Source: Shewanella marinintestina
GTDB lineage: Bacteria > Pseudomonadota > Gammaproteobacteria > Enterobacterales > Shewanellaceae
Direction of reading: 5' to 3'
Assembly: GCF_023283845.1 (NCBI RefSeq)
Contig: NZ_JAKILC010000010.1
Location: forward strand, 91,391 to 155,390
DNA length: 64,000 nt
Part shown: one piece after another, positions 48,139 through 57,642 of the stretch
How the letters are laid out: each line of letters starts with the position of its first letter
How positions within the stretch are numbered: position 1 is the stretch's first letter
The notes under the pieces: generated by a model
What the model saw: only the letters and a program-made list of their open reading frames with translations
Told to the model about the DNA's origin: nothing
Database searches by the model: none
Position numbers and translations under genes: made by a program

Positions 48139-48447
48139 ATGACGCAATTAACTAATGTGCTAGCAACCACTATAAAATCACTAACCACGATTGCATTAAC
48201 CTTGATGATCTCAATGGGCAGCGTTCATGCCTCACCACATACAGCAGTAACCGCGAATCTTGTAAAATCGAAAACCGATGACAACCTACTTATCTGCCAA
48301 TACCAAACGGTCTCTGGCAGCCACTTTCAGGTTTTTGATAAACTTTTAGACAATGAATATGCCTGCCCAACAAGCATGCTCGTTGCCCCAGAGCCCATGC
48401 TTACCAGCACTGAAATAGCACAGATTAAACAAAGGCAAAAGCACTAA
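48139..48447 (+). CDS. Small secreted protein, copy 2 of a duplicated pair
   Basis: 102 aa, signal peptide ending VHA-SP. The mature part (TAVTANLVKSKTDDNLLICQY, GSHFQVFDKLLDNEYACPTSM) is a close paralogue of the protein at 45313-45642, with both cysteines kept. The copies are separated by the Imm11-like and nuclease-lipoprotein genes. Function unknown. Confidence 0.68.
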   Translation: MTQLTNVLATTIKSLTTIALTLMISMGSVHASPHTAVTANLVKSKTDDNLLICQYQTVSGSHFQVFDKLLDNEYACPTSMLVAPEPMLTSTEIAQIKQRQKH

Positions 48448-48495
48448 TTGCTGGTGCGATGATAAGCAGAAAAAATATCAGTTGCGAATGACGCT

Positions 48496-48921
48496 TTAGG
48501 ATAATTCCTGCAGCTCATAAAGCGCTCCAACAGCGTTAGCTACCGCGAGTAACCTAGCTTTGATCGCCTGCTCAATACCTGCGCCGCCTTTTAGTAAATC
48601 ATCAACGGCTATTAAAGCCGTTGTGACAAGGCGATGACTGTCGTACACATAAGCATAACCTGACTCGACCACCCAACGTCTTTCATTAGCAGCATTCTGC
48701 AAGCTCTCTTCACTGACGCTTATAGGCGTCCTTGATAGATCGTTTTCTTCTAACGTTCTGACCAAAGTAAAATCAAACGACAAAATAAAATCTTCATCAC
48801 CATACCAATCAGCTTTTAATGCTTGAAAATTTACCCACATTTCCAGCTCTGCCAACAATGGCGTTAGTGAGTTAGAAAAATTGCCATCGGCCATTACTCT
48901 AATAGGAAACTCTTGCTGCAT
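48496..48921 (-). CDS. Hypothetical cytosolic protein
   Basis: 141 aa, acidic, no signal peptide or membrane segment. Family not recognised. It follows the glycine-zipper gene by 27 bp on the same strand, so both may be one transcript. Confidence 0.55.
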   Translation of the reverse strand: MQQEFPIRVMADGNFSNSLTPLLAELEMWVNFQALKADWYGDEDFILSFDFTLVRTLEENDLSRTPISVSEESLQNAANERRWVVESGYAYVYDSHRLVTTALIAVDDLLKGGAGIEQAIKARLLAVANAVGALYELQELS

Positions 48922-48948
48922 CTTTACTTTAACCTTCGTTATTCTTTA

Positions 48949-49338
48949 TTAATTAAGCACTACATAACCACGATTTGTCATACAGTTCTTTATTACCATG
49001 CTTTGTTCATTTGCGTAAGCGTCTTTATTATTACGTCTCTCTCTACCTTTAGAAAGTACCCCAACACCTAAACCTATTGCAGCGCCTTGCTTTGCACCAT
49101 CAGTGCCTGAACCACCAGCTATCGCCTTACCAGCACTGCCTATTGCAGCACCTTTAGCGGCACTACCTATAGCGCTACCTTCAGTTTCCTGCTTTTGTAC
49201 TTGAGTAGATAATTCAGTGCACTGGTGTAAATCGTAGACGTAGTCTTTTTCTTCTACGCCCGTCTTATCAACGATGATATTGGCGAATACACTCATTGGT
49301 GCAAGTAGTGCACTTAAAAGCAATAACTGACGTTTCAT
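48949..49338 (-). CDS. Secreted glycine-zipper protein
   Basis: 129 aa with a signal peptide (MKRQLLLLSALLAPMSVFA). The central part is a glycine zipper (GSAIGSAAKGAAIGSAGKAIAGG..GAAIGLGVGVLSKG), a motif that inserts in or lies across outer membranes in small envelope proteins. Two conserved cysteines flank it (LHQCTEL, KNCMTNRGY), the layout of short gammaproteobacterial glycine-zipper family members. Confidence 0.72.
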   Translation of the reverse strand: MKRQLLLLSALLAPMSVFANIIVDKTGVEEKDYVYDLHQCTELSTQVQKQETEGSAIGSAAKGAAIGSAGKAIAGGSGTDGAKQGAAIGLGVGVLSKGRERRNNKDAYANEQSMVIKNCMTNRGYVVLN

Positions 49339-49582
49339 TTAGCTTTCCTTCTATTTACTCACAAGCTTTGGGATTTTTAGCTTTACGAAAACCCTAGCAG
49401 CTTGATTTGACATCAACTTTATTGCCTCAATAGTAAACAAACCAACCTGTCAGTTAGATGAACAGAAGTTAATTTAAGCGCGAGAATGCGAAATAAAGAA
49501 AAGCAAATAAGAAAACTATCCATAATAAATCAATCATGGATAGTTATTAAAAGATCAGTTAAAACCCCAAACTCGTTTAGCG

Positions 49583-50842
49583 TTAATCCTGACAATAAGT
49601 ATAAGCGATCTGTTGCCAGTCAGTGTTATCGCCACGTAATACATCGGCCGGAATACTGTATATACAGCTACCAGAGTCACTGTAGAGATAGCTTAAAATC
49701 GCGATATGGTTTTTAGGTAAATACGGCTCTTCACTAAAACTACCATCTTGCTTAAACACTAGCTGAGTAAGCTCTGCAACTCTAGGCATTAAACCGCAGC
49801 CATATGGCAAATTATCGTAGAGATCAGAATCGATCATTGAGCCTATTTTTTCTATTGCCAACGCGATTTGAGTTTCGCTGTCAGGTAACTGTTTATAAGG
49901 CTGCCAACAAATTGGGTATGCGCCTGCCTTACGAAAAGCCACATCAAAACCTGAAGGGGCTAAGTCGTCTCCCGCTATCGCTTTATCAGGTTTCTCTACC
50001 CAGTTAAGAGATTGCATTTCAAGCTCTGTCCAGAATATTGTCTCACAACGGCCAACTGGCTCTTCTCCCTCCTCAGGCTCTGGAATAAAAACCTGCAGCA
50101 AGCCTGAAGTTGGCAAAGCTGAATGACGGCCTTCTAGCTCGGCAAAGTTTATTTGTAGCGCCAGTTTTAGATTGTTATCAGCTTCAATGGCTTGCATAGC
50201 CTGTAGGTTTTGGCTTGCTATTGCAGAGTCAAGTTCAGGTAGCCAAGGCGAGCCCGCGATACGACTTTGAAATTCATTATCGTATTCACCAGCAAGCATA
50301 TTAAAACCAACACTGAGCAGGCCAAATTGGGCTTCTAATTCATCTTCTAATCGTTGCAGCTGCTGCAGACTTTGCTGTTTACTCATAAACACAGCTTTAT
50401 AGTCTGCACTACTCGATTGAAATGGATTAGTTAAGCTAGCTGCTTCAAACTTTTTTAACAGTAATAGATAAGGCTGAGCTAAGCGTTGGTTTTCGGCAAG
50501 GCCTGTTAGATCGCATAACTTTGACGGCATTAACTCATCCAGTTTATCCATCATGTTATTGGCTTTAGTTAGCTGAAAACTCCCTTTGGGTAAATCAAGG
50601 CTATAAGGGTAAAGGCTAGCTTCTTTAAAGACCTCAAAACAGGATTGATTAAGTAGCCAAGAAACCAGTTCCATACATGGAAAAGGTTTAGCAAAAGCGT
50701 ACTCTAAGGCGCTACGCCCTTTATCGTCACGCTCATGAATGTCCTGCCCTGCATCAAGCATATTTTGTAATGCCTGCTGGTGCTCAAAGAACTGCTCATC
50801 TGTCTTTACTTTCTTAAATAGCCAAAACCACGGCTTCAACAT
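49583..50842 (-). CDS. Ankyrin-like N-terminus fused to a YwqG/DUF1963-like domain
   Basis: 419 aa, no signal. Residues about 25-75 read as one ankyrin-type helix pair (DDKGRSALEYAFAKPFPCMELVSWLL). From about 170, RIAGSPWLPELDS and LALQINFAELEGRHSALPTSGLLQVFI match the YwqG/DUF1963 pattern (G-P-x-L-P, then QINFAE and GLLQFFI). Members of that group are of unknown function and are sometimes next to polymorphic toxins. Assignment from memory. Confidence 0.55.
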   Translation of the reverse strand: MLKPWFWLFKKVKTDEQFFEHQQALQNMLDAGQDIHERDDKGRSALEYAFAKPFPCMELVSWLLNQSCFEVFKEASLYPYSLDLPKGSFQLTKANNMMDKLDELMPSKLCDLTGLAENQRLAQPYLLLLKKFEAASLTNPFQSSSADYKAVFMSKQQSLQQLQRLEDELEAQFGLLSVGFNMLAGEYDNEFQSRIAGSPWLPELDSAIASQNLQAMQAIEADNNLKLALQINFAELEGRHSALPTSGLLQVFIPEPEEGEEPVGRCETIFWTELEMQSLNWVEKPDKAIAGDDLAPSGFDVAFRKAGAYPICWQPYKQLPDSETQIALAIEKIGSMIDSDLYDNLPYGCGLMPRVAELTQLVFKQDGSFSEEPYLPKNHIAILSYLYSDSGSCIYSIPADVLRGDNTDWQQIAYTYCQD

Positions 50843-51156
50843 AATCGTCCCTTTTAAATCACTTTTTAATAAAGCCGCATACTGCCAACATTACAGTCGA
50901 GATTAGAGGCCTGAATGCTTCTTATCACAAATAATACTCTCAATTAATATAGGTTTGTATTTGCTTTTCAAAACACCGTCAATAAATAGCCCTTATTTTA
51001 CTCAAGCAGGCTTAACATACTGCCCCAGCAAGTTACCAGTACCTAATCCATAAAAAAGTAGCCGAGCGCCGAAAGTCAGCTTGCTAACTAAGCAAATCTA
51101 AAATTACACTTAGCTGCGTAAATTAGAAAACTCAAAGACAATGCGAAGGAATCTTT
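50843..51156 (+). other. Intergenic region upstream of the phosphatase gene
   Basis: About 315 bp between divergent genes; presumed promoters. Nothing else recognised. Confidence 0.35.
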
Positions 51157-51654
51157 ATGTCTCATCCCTATGATTTATTAACGCTAGATGATGGCGCGAC
51201 CTTAATATTTACTCCTTGTCCTGGAACAAAAGATGCAGATCTTGCAAAGTCTGTATCCATTTTGAAAGAAGCCGGAGCTGTAGCCGTCATTTCAACGGTT
51301 ACCGCTGAGGAAATGACTAAGCTGAACGTGCCGACTTTAGGAACAGAGATACAAAGCCAAGGGCTAGCTTGGTTTGCATTACCGATTGAAGATGATTGCG
51401 CACCAGCGGCAGATTTCGATGTGGCCTTTGCTCACGCTAAACAACAAATCTTATCGCTTATAGAAGGCAAAAATATCCTTGCCATTCATTGCCGCGGAGG
51501 CTCGGGCCGCACCGGCCTAGTTGCAGCAATCATTATGTTAGAGCAAGGTATTGCATGGCCTGAGGTTCAATCTCGAATACAAGCATTACGCCCTAAAGCC
51601 CTAATCGTGCCAGCTCATATCCAATATCTTGCCAAGCATTACCCTATTGGCTAA
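51157..51654 (+). CDS. Dual-specificity/tyrosine-type phosphatase
   Basis: 165 aa, cytosolic. The P-loop HCRGGSGRTG places the nucleophile at C112 and the phosphate-binding Arg at R118. The general acid is probably an Asp of PIEDDCAP (79-80). This is the CDKN3-like bacterial tyrosine/dual-specificity class. AAGGA stands 7-8 nt before the ATG. The target is unknown and no kinase gene is adjacent. Confidence 0.85.
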   Translation: MSHPYDLLTLDDGATLIFTPCPGTKDADLAKSVSILKEAGAVAVISTVTAEEMTKLNVPTLGTEIQSQGLAWFALPIEDDCAPAADFDVAFAHAKQQILSLIEGKNILAIHCRGGSGRTGLVAAIIMLEQGIAWPEVQSRIQALRPKALIVPAHIQYLAKHYPIG

Positions 51655-51667
51655 GGCTCGATTATAT

Positions 51668-51973
51668 TGGCACCTTATACAAGCTCGTTGCAGTGTAATA
51701 CCAATCAGTATAAGAATTTGATCAGCTCAGAACGATTTTTGGCAAACTAATTCAAGGCGAATAGCTGCAATAATGGTTATTCCCTTATAAAGGTATTCAA
51801 CGCAGAAGTAGGCAGCCAAAAACGTTCCAGATTGGCGAGTTTTAGCGATTCTGATGCTGTGTTAACGAATTTGAACGTAGAACAACTATGCTCTTCACTC
51901 GTTGCCCTGCCTCAAAACCGCTAAACTCTCGCTGAGTGACTAAATGTTTATACTGATTGGTATAAGGTGCCAA
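51668..51973. repeat. MITE-like inverted-repeat element
   Basis: Outer arms TTGGCACCTTATAC (51668-51681) and GTATAAGGTGCCAA (51960-51973) are exact inverted repeats. A second, inner pair, ATACCAATCAGTATAA (51698-51713) and TTATACTGATTGGTAT (51948-51963), is nested just inside and also exact. The interior (about 235 bp) has no plausible gene. The left inner arm and the following 25 bp recur in the same orientation at 52068-52110, so this is a dispersed, non-coding family. Confidence 0.65.
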
Positions 51974-52067
51974 TGTATTAACGTTTTGCTTTACCTCGCA
52001 ACACCAATCCTCCCAGTATCTCACCGAACCATTTCTCAGCAATTGAAACTGTGTTTGAAGGAATAAT

Positions 52068-52110
52068 ACCAATCAGTATAAGAAGTTGATCTACTCAGAG
52101 CGATTCAATT
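52068..52110. repeat. Partial second copy of the MITE-like end
   Basis: Starts at ATACCAATCAGTATAAG and continues TTGATC-x2-CTCAGA-x-CGATT like the left arm at 51698, with few differences; no right arm was found. Confidence 0.5.
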
Positions 52111-52621
52111 GTTCAAACATATAATGATTTATTAAATTAGCGTTTTCAAAAACGCTATTTATATATACAGCTTATAAATTTTACATAGCTCATTAAGCTA
52201 TTTATAAACATCAATCTTTCATACCGCTACGAGTAAACACACCCACTCAATTTCAGTCATAACACTCAACATTTTCGCGTCAAAAGCAAAGTCAAAATTC
52301 CGACTTAAGTCAATAACTTAACGAATCAAACAGCAACTGACTCTTATTTATTCTATTGAGCTTGAAGGCATTAAAAACTGAGTGTATTACAAACATCTAC
52401 CTGATATCTTCGCCGGGAATGTGTTTCCTATATTAGCTATTCACATGGCTATTTACCCAGCGTCCTTAATCATGTTTTTAGCGCTATAGGCAACGCATTT
52501 TAAATCGATAACAGAATGTGTTGGTTATGAGCTAATCAATTTACAGTCCATCTATAACGCATCTCTTAAATAATTAGTCCGTTTATCTGCACCGATAAAT
52601 GAATAAAAGAAGATCTAAATC

Positions 52622-55600
52622 TTGATAAAAATAAATAAAATAACTGTCGCTTTAACTAGCGTAATGTTCAGTGGTTATCTGTATGCAGCTGACGCAACGT
52701 TAACATCGAGTGTTATCACTTTTGTTCCGGGAGAAACAAAAGTTCAAAATGGCGATATGGTTGCCTTTAATGGTGAATGCTTTATTGCTAAAAACAACCC
52801 AGGCGTTTGGGAATCACCAAAAGCAGGCTCATGGTTTTGGGATGCCAGCGAATGCTCGGGCGAGCCTGCGCCAGATCCTGAGCCAGAGCCTGAGCCTGAG
52901 CCGGGCGACATTATTGCCTTTATTCCAGGCCAGACCAAGGTTAACAACGGCGATATCGTCTCTTATGCTAACCAGTGCTTTATTGCTAAAAACAATCCAG
53001 GCGTATGGGAAACCCCAAGCGCTGATTCATGGTTTTGGCAGTTAACTGAGTGTTCAAGCGAACCGGGGGAGCCAGATCCTGAGCCAACCGAGCTAGCTAT
53101 TCAGGCGCCAGTTGCAGGCCAAATACTAAGCCTAGATACAGCAACAGCGATCCAAGCCAAAGTTGTTGGTGAATTAGCAGCTAAAGTCGAGTTTTGGGCT
53201 AACAACCAAAAACTATCGCAAAAAGCCGTTAATCCAAGTCAGAGCATGTATTCGCAAAGCTGGACACCGACTGCAGCAGGCAGCGCGACAGTTAAGGTAT
53301 TTGTATTCGATAAAAATAACCAAAAAATCGAACAGCAAGCTGTTGTTGTAACAGTAAAAGATGAGACGGAAGAAGATTTTACAGCACCAGCGGTGAGATT
53401 CATAACTCCTAACAATGGTGCCATCTTTAATGAAACAGACACCGTCGCTATTGCAGTTAATGCCACCGATGTTGATGACGATTTAACGAAACTGGTGATT
53501 AAAGCCAATAACGCACAAATATGTTCGTTTAACGCAACCAATGCAACGACTTATGCCTGTAACTGGCAGCCGACTCAAGCGGGTAATGTTAGCCTAAAAG
53601 CGATTGCTACCGATGCTGAAGGCCTGTCTTCAACCGTAAATGTAAGCATTGCTATTGAAGCGGAAGAAGAGTTCACTGCGCCAGTGGTTAAGTTCATCAC
53701 CCCAAGCAATGGCGCAAGCTTTAATGATAGCGAAAGCATTGCCATTTCAGTTAACGCCACCGACGTTGATGAAGACTTAAGCAAACTAGTTGTTAAGGCT
53801 AATAACCAGCAAATTTGTGCATTCGACGCGGCTAACAGCCAAGTGTTTAGCTGTGATTGGCAGCCGACACAAGTAGGTAGCATCAACCTAAAAGCGATCG
53901 CTACCGATGCTGAAGGCCTAACTGCCATAAGCAATGTAAACATCACCATTGAAGAAGAGATTATCGACCCACCAGTGACCCCACCAGGTGGATTGTGTGC
54001 TGACTTTAATGTTTACCCAGACTGGACCCGTGGCGACCATGCAACCGGTGGCGACATTATGGTGCATAACAACATCGCTTACTCGGCAATATACTGGACG
54101 CAAACCCTACCAGGTAGCGATGCCTCATGGGCGCTACACCTAAATTGTGATGGCACCGAGCCTGGCACTGCGCCACTACTTTCACTGCCAAACCCAATGG
54201 ATCCTGTGCGTTTAGAAGTGGCTGGCTGGCCAAATACCTTAGTGGTAGCAAGCCCATCAACTTCAGCTCCAGTGACATTGACGCTGGAGACCAGCAACAG
54301 CGCAGATCTGACTAATGTTAACAAGCTAACAGCAAGCTTTGTTTCAATCATGGAGCAGGCTACACAAGCAGAATCTGCATCAATCATTATTAGCAGTGAT
54401 GTGCTTGATAAAGCCACTCAAGATACCGCGCTAGCAACTAGCACTATTGCGGTGAAAGATGCGCTAATTAAGGCGATGGATATCACAGGTAATAGTATTG
54501 ATCTTGATGATATCAACGCACTGAGCAATGACTTAAAAGGTTGGGCGCAAGCGCATCAGTTAATTATTGCCACGCTTGCACCGCAAGCGACTTACGGTTG
54601 GTCGTTAACCATTGGTGATTTTGCTTTCGATACTCACTCTGGTCGCCAATCAGTTTGGGATGAAGCCTCAGTATTTACTGCAGACTTACTCAATAAGCTT
54701 GAGCTATATAAAGCTGATGCAGCCAACAAAGCAGACTTCGTCGCTTTCACTAAATCTGACGCAACAGCCGCGTTATCAAGTGAGCAGTGGCACAACGCCC
54801 TAGAGTACGTTAAGCAAGTCACTGACTTTGTTAACACGCCAGCGATGCTAGCGCAGATCCCAACAGCGCAAGCGGCAAACTACTTTATGGGCAATCACAC
54901 AAGTAAGCCACAGCTTCGTAAAGCAGCCTTTAGCAACGTATTTGCCATTTTGTTTGACCAAGACTCCGAGCAGTTGAGCAGTAAAATCGAGCAATACCAA
55001 GCAGCGAAAATGCCGCTGTACTATGTGGGAGAATCGACAGAAAATGGCCAGCTAACTATCATCGACGCATTGAATCGTGAATTAGAAAATGCCGAAGATA
55101 GCATGAACAACACAGCCTTCTTATATGAAACGCCGCAATCACAATGGGTGCCTTCTACTGTTTATAAGTGGGCTGACTTCATGACAGGCTTGAATGCAAT
55201 GCATAACGTTGGCGTTGCAGGCAACAAGTTCTGGTTACTTGATGAAAGTGCAGATGATGCCACTAACATCAAATACGCCAAAGTGGCGATTGCGGCTTTC
55301 TTAGCACAAAGTATGCAAGAAACCATTCGCTACAATGCTTGTGATGAGAACAACTGGGCAGAGATTAAGTACGGGGCACCTACTGATTACCCAATGTCAG
55401 CTAGTTGTGGCCAACTTGAGCAGAAGTACGCAGATTACGGTGTCAATCCAGAGTCAGGTTTAGACCATGCTTACTCTTGTCCACGTGATAACAAGATGGA
55501 AGTGAGCGCGTTAACGCATGCTAAATGGTACGGTGCGCCAGCGCCAGTATTCGCCGCGCCAAACTCTGTACTTGAAGAGCGTGGCTTATTGGTTAACGGC

Positions 55601-56248
55601 AATGTGGGTCGCTGGACCAACAACGGTCACTGTAATGATGTACCGACCTCTGTTGATACCTCTAAGCAAGTGTGGGAGCGTGACGACTGTAAAACTTACG
55701 TTGACCAAAAAGCCGGTAAGTTTATTTGGGATGGCAGCAGCCAAGAAAGTGTTGAAGGCTGTGGTTGGTGGGGTCGTGGTGTGATTCAAACCACTGGTCG
55801 CCAAAACTTCGGTACCCTAAACCACTACTTAGGTCGTTCACACGTTGACCCAGCAACTGTTGGCCAAACCATTGACGGCGTAACGGTTGAAGCGCCACCA
55901 GCGAACCCGCTATACGCCGAACTCGATTTCTGTTCAAATCCAGGCTTAATTTGTAGCTCTGAAGAGAACCGCGAAATCAAGTGGATTGCTGGTCTATTCT
56001 ACTGGGTAACCTCAGTACAAGCTTACCCAGATGAAAACGGCCAGTACGGTAACTGGAACTACCACAACGAACTGAAAAAGTATGTTGAAGGTGGCATGAA
56101 AGGCACTGACTTTATTGATGATGTGTCTGGCATTGTTAACCGCGGTTGCCCTGACTTAACCTGTTCAACCGGTGATGTGCATAACGTTAAAGAGCGCCGC
56201 GAGAACTTTAAACTAGTGCTAAAACAGCTAGGTTTAACGCCGCAATAA
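52622..56248 (+). CDS. Secreted multi-domain chitinase, GH19 type
   Basis: 1208 aa from a TTG start (AAGAAG upstream, no ATG at that position), giving a signal peptide ending YLYAA. Domains in order: two chitin-binding type 5/12-like modules (about 40-80 and 100-143, NGECFIAKNNPGVWE / NQCFIAKNNPGVWE), joined by a Pro-Glu linker (PEPEPEPEPG); three Ig-like repeats (about 155-450); a third CBM-like module (about 458-515); a helical region; and a GH19-like domain to the end. In the GH19 part the likely catalytic Glu is E900 (AFLAQSMQET), and GRGVIQTTGRQNFG (about 1048-1061) is the substrate-cleft signature. It would degrade chitin outside the cell. Confidence 0.85.
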   Translation: MIKINKITVALTSVMFSGYLYAADATLTSSVITFVPGETKVQNGDMVAFNGECFIAKNNPGVWESPKAGSWFWDASECSGEPAPDPEPEPEPEPGDIIAFIPGQTKVNNGDIVSYANQCFIAKNNPGVWETPSADSWFWQLTECSSEPGEPDPEPTELAIQAPVAGQILSLDTATAIQAKVVGELAAKVEFWANNQKLSQKAVNPSQSMYSQSWTPTAAGSATVKVFVFDKNNQKIEQQAVVVTVKDETEEDFTAPAVRFITPNNGAIFNETDTVAIAVNATDVDDDLTKLVIKANNAQICSFNATNATTYACNWQPTQAGNVSLKAIATDAEGLSSTVNVSIAIEAEEEFTAPVVKFITPSNGASFNDSESIAISVNATDVDEDLSKLVVKANNQQICAFDAANSQVFSCDWQPTQVGSINLKAIATDAEGLTAISNVNITIEEEIIDPPVTPPGGLCADFNVYPDWTRGDHATGGDIMVHNNIAYSAIYWTQTLPGSDASWALHLNCDGTEPGTAPLLSLPNPMDPVRLEVAGWPNTLVVASPSTSAPVTLTLETSNSADLTNVNKLTASFVSIMEQATQAESASIIISSDVLDKATQDTALATSTIAVKDALIKAMDITGNSIDLDDINALSNDLKGWAQAHQLIIATLAPQATYGWSLTIGDFAFDTHSGRQSVWDEASVFTADLLNKLELYKADAANKADFVAFTKSDATAALSSEQWHNALEYVKQVTDFVNTPAMLAQIPTAQAANYFMGNHTSKPQLRKAAFSNVFAILFDQDSEQLSSKIEQYQAAKMPLYYVGESTENGQLTIIDALNRELENAEDSMNNTAFLYETPQSQWVPSTVYKWADFMTGLNAMHNVGVAGNKFWLLDESADDATNIKYAKVAIAAFLAQSMQETIRYNACDENNWAEIKYGAPTDYPMSASCGQLEQKYADYGVNPESGLDHAYSCPRDNKMEVSALTHAKWYGAPAPVFAAPNSVLEERGLLVNGNVGRWTNNGHCNDVPTSVDTSKQVWERDDCKTYVDQKAGKFIWDGSSQESVEGCGWWGRGVIQTTGRQNFGTLNHYLGRSHVDPATVGQTIDGVTVEAPPANPLYAELDFCSNPGLICSSEENREIKWIAGLFYWVTSVQAYPDENGQYGNWNYHNELKKYVEGGMKGTDFIDDVSGIVNRGCPDLTCSTGDVHNVKERRENFKLVLKQLGLTPQ

Positions 56249-56276
56249 ACGTAAAAGCTCATTTTTGTTAAAAATA

Positions 56277-56306
56277 AAACCAGTCAGCGCAAGCTGACTG
56301 GTTTTA
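56277..56306. terminator. Terminator of the chitinase gene
   Basis: AAAACCAGTCAGC / GCTGACTGGTTTT stem with a 4-nt loop and T-run; also close to the end of the convergent MerC gene. Confidence 0.85.
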
Positions 56307-56340
56307 TCTTATATGGGGCAAGCAATATCAAAAAGAGGTA

Positions 56341-56751
56341 TTAATTCTCAGTTTTAGCATTGTCACAAGAGTCACTGCGGCAAAGTGAATAGTTACGCCA
56401 ATGTGCAACAACCAACAAGCAAGTTGCAGCTAAAGTCGCTAATTTCTCACCAGTTTCACCTAAGAAGTCATGTCCAAAAACCGCGCTAACAGCAAGGCCA
56501 ACAATACCGAAAAAAGCTAACACTAATACCTTAGGATCTTTATGGCGAGTACAACCCATTAATACCGCAATAGAGCTGGTTGGAATAACAAACCACACCA
56601 TCAACATATGATAAAAATGATCACCTACAGGCATTGCAAGTAATGACGGGAATACGACTAATAACACAGGCCCAGCGATACAGTGTAATGCGCATAATGC
56701 AGAGGCTGTAATAGCCAGGCGATCGAGTAAAAGTTGTGCTGACTTATTCAT
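56341..56751 (-). CDS. MerC-domain membrane protein
   Basis: 136 aa with four membrane helices. The motif ALCALHCIAGP in helix 1 (C-x2-LHC) is the metal-binding signature of MerC-domain proteins. A second cysteine cluster at the C-terminus (NYSLCRSDSCDN) may also bind metal. MerC moves Hg2+ in mer operons, but chromosomal stand-alone forms like this often associate with zinc handling. No mer genes are near. Confidence 0.85.
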   Translation of the reverse strand: MNKSAQLLLDRLAITASALCALHCIAGPVLLVVFPSLLAMPVGDHFYHMLMVWFVIPTSSIAVLMGCTRHKDPKVLVLAFFGIVGLAVSAVFGHDFLGETGEKLATLAATCLLVVAHWRNYSLCRSDSCDNAKTEN

Positions 56752-56940
56752 AATCTGTTCCCAATGTCATAATTGTACTTAGCAGCTCAAAAAGCTACGG
56801 CTATTAAATAATTGCCGCAGCAACATATCACTAACAACATTAGCAAACAATAAACTAGCCGTGATTAGCCGTAAGATTTACAAACACCAGCAGCTTTTAC
56901 TCACACCACTATTGTGCACAAAACCGAGCTGTACAGACGG

Positions 56941-57429
56941 TTATAGCGAGCGATACACAACCTGCTCAAATCCTTGCGAAATAACTTTATCCCCTTGGAT
57001 CACAATACCGAAGCCGTGTTCTTCGTCCCAAGCACATTCAAAAATCATCCCTAGCGCATTTTTGTCTGGGTGGTGTAAAACAAACGCAGAGAGTTGCATT
57101 AACTTAAATATATCCCCAGCCTGCATATCAGCTTCGCTTACCTCGCCAACACGTGTTGGGTAAGTTTCTGAATCTTCATCGAACACGTCGAGAAACTCAG
57201 ACTCTTCAAGTAGCTCTTGATAGTTTTGCTTAACGTAGTCGCAGACTAGCGTATAAATACGCTTTTCATTATCAATAAACCATTGCTGCATGGTATCAGT
57301 AATAGACAGGTCTTCTTGAGTGAGAAAACCAACATTGCCGTAAGCTTTAAAATCATGCCAAGCACTCAGATCTGTCGCACCTTGATGAAGTTCTTCACCT
57401 GCTTCCCAAGTAATGTTCACTGCTTTCAT
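56941..57429 (-). CDS. 162-aa acidic protein, copy 1 of a local duplication
   Basis: 162 aa, no signal. The C-terminal block MIFECAWDEEHGFGIVIQGDKV resembles small families with a WDEEHG-x-G motif (DUF6985-type, from memory). A second copy at 59880-60368 differs at about 32 of 162 positions by my count. Function unknown; WDEEHGxG proteins are often found near polymorphic toxin or immunity loci. Confidence 0.62.
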   Translation of the reverse strand: MKAVNITWEAGEELHQGATDLSAWHDFKAYGNVGFLTQEDLSITDTMQQWFIDNEKRIYTLVCDYVKQNYQELLEESEFLDVFDEDSETYPTRVGEVSEADMQAGDIFKLMQLSAFVLHHPDKNALGMIFECAWDEEHGFGIVIQGDKVISQGFEQVVYRSL

Positions 57430-57642
57430 AATCGCCTCGTAAAAGCGAAAATTATATTAGTAATAACAGCGCATTAATATGCTGTTAGAGCACAAATTAA
57501 CACTAACCTCAGGCAACAAGGTTATACAGTTACTTCTAAAGCAGGAGGATTCAGCAGTGGAGTAATCTCCAACCTCTTCAGTAGCAAAATACACATCACT
57601 AATACACATAACAGCCAGCCAACATATCATTCGCCAAAAAAC

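Larger units (their letters stand above)
51655..52621. other. Large intergenic stretch with inverted-repeat element
   Basis: About 970 bp without a gene. It contains the MITE-like element at 51668-51973, a partial second copy at 52068-52110, and about 500 bp upstream of the chitinase that are AT-rich and presumably hold its promoter. Confidence 0.5.

Noticed and set aside
51842..52072. 76-aa minus-strand frame in the intergenic region
   Set aside because: It overlaps the inverted-repeat element and has no ribosome site or family resemblance.
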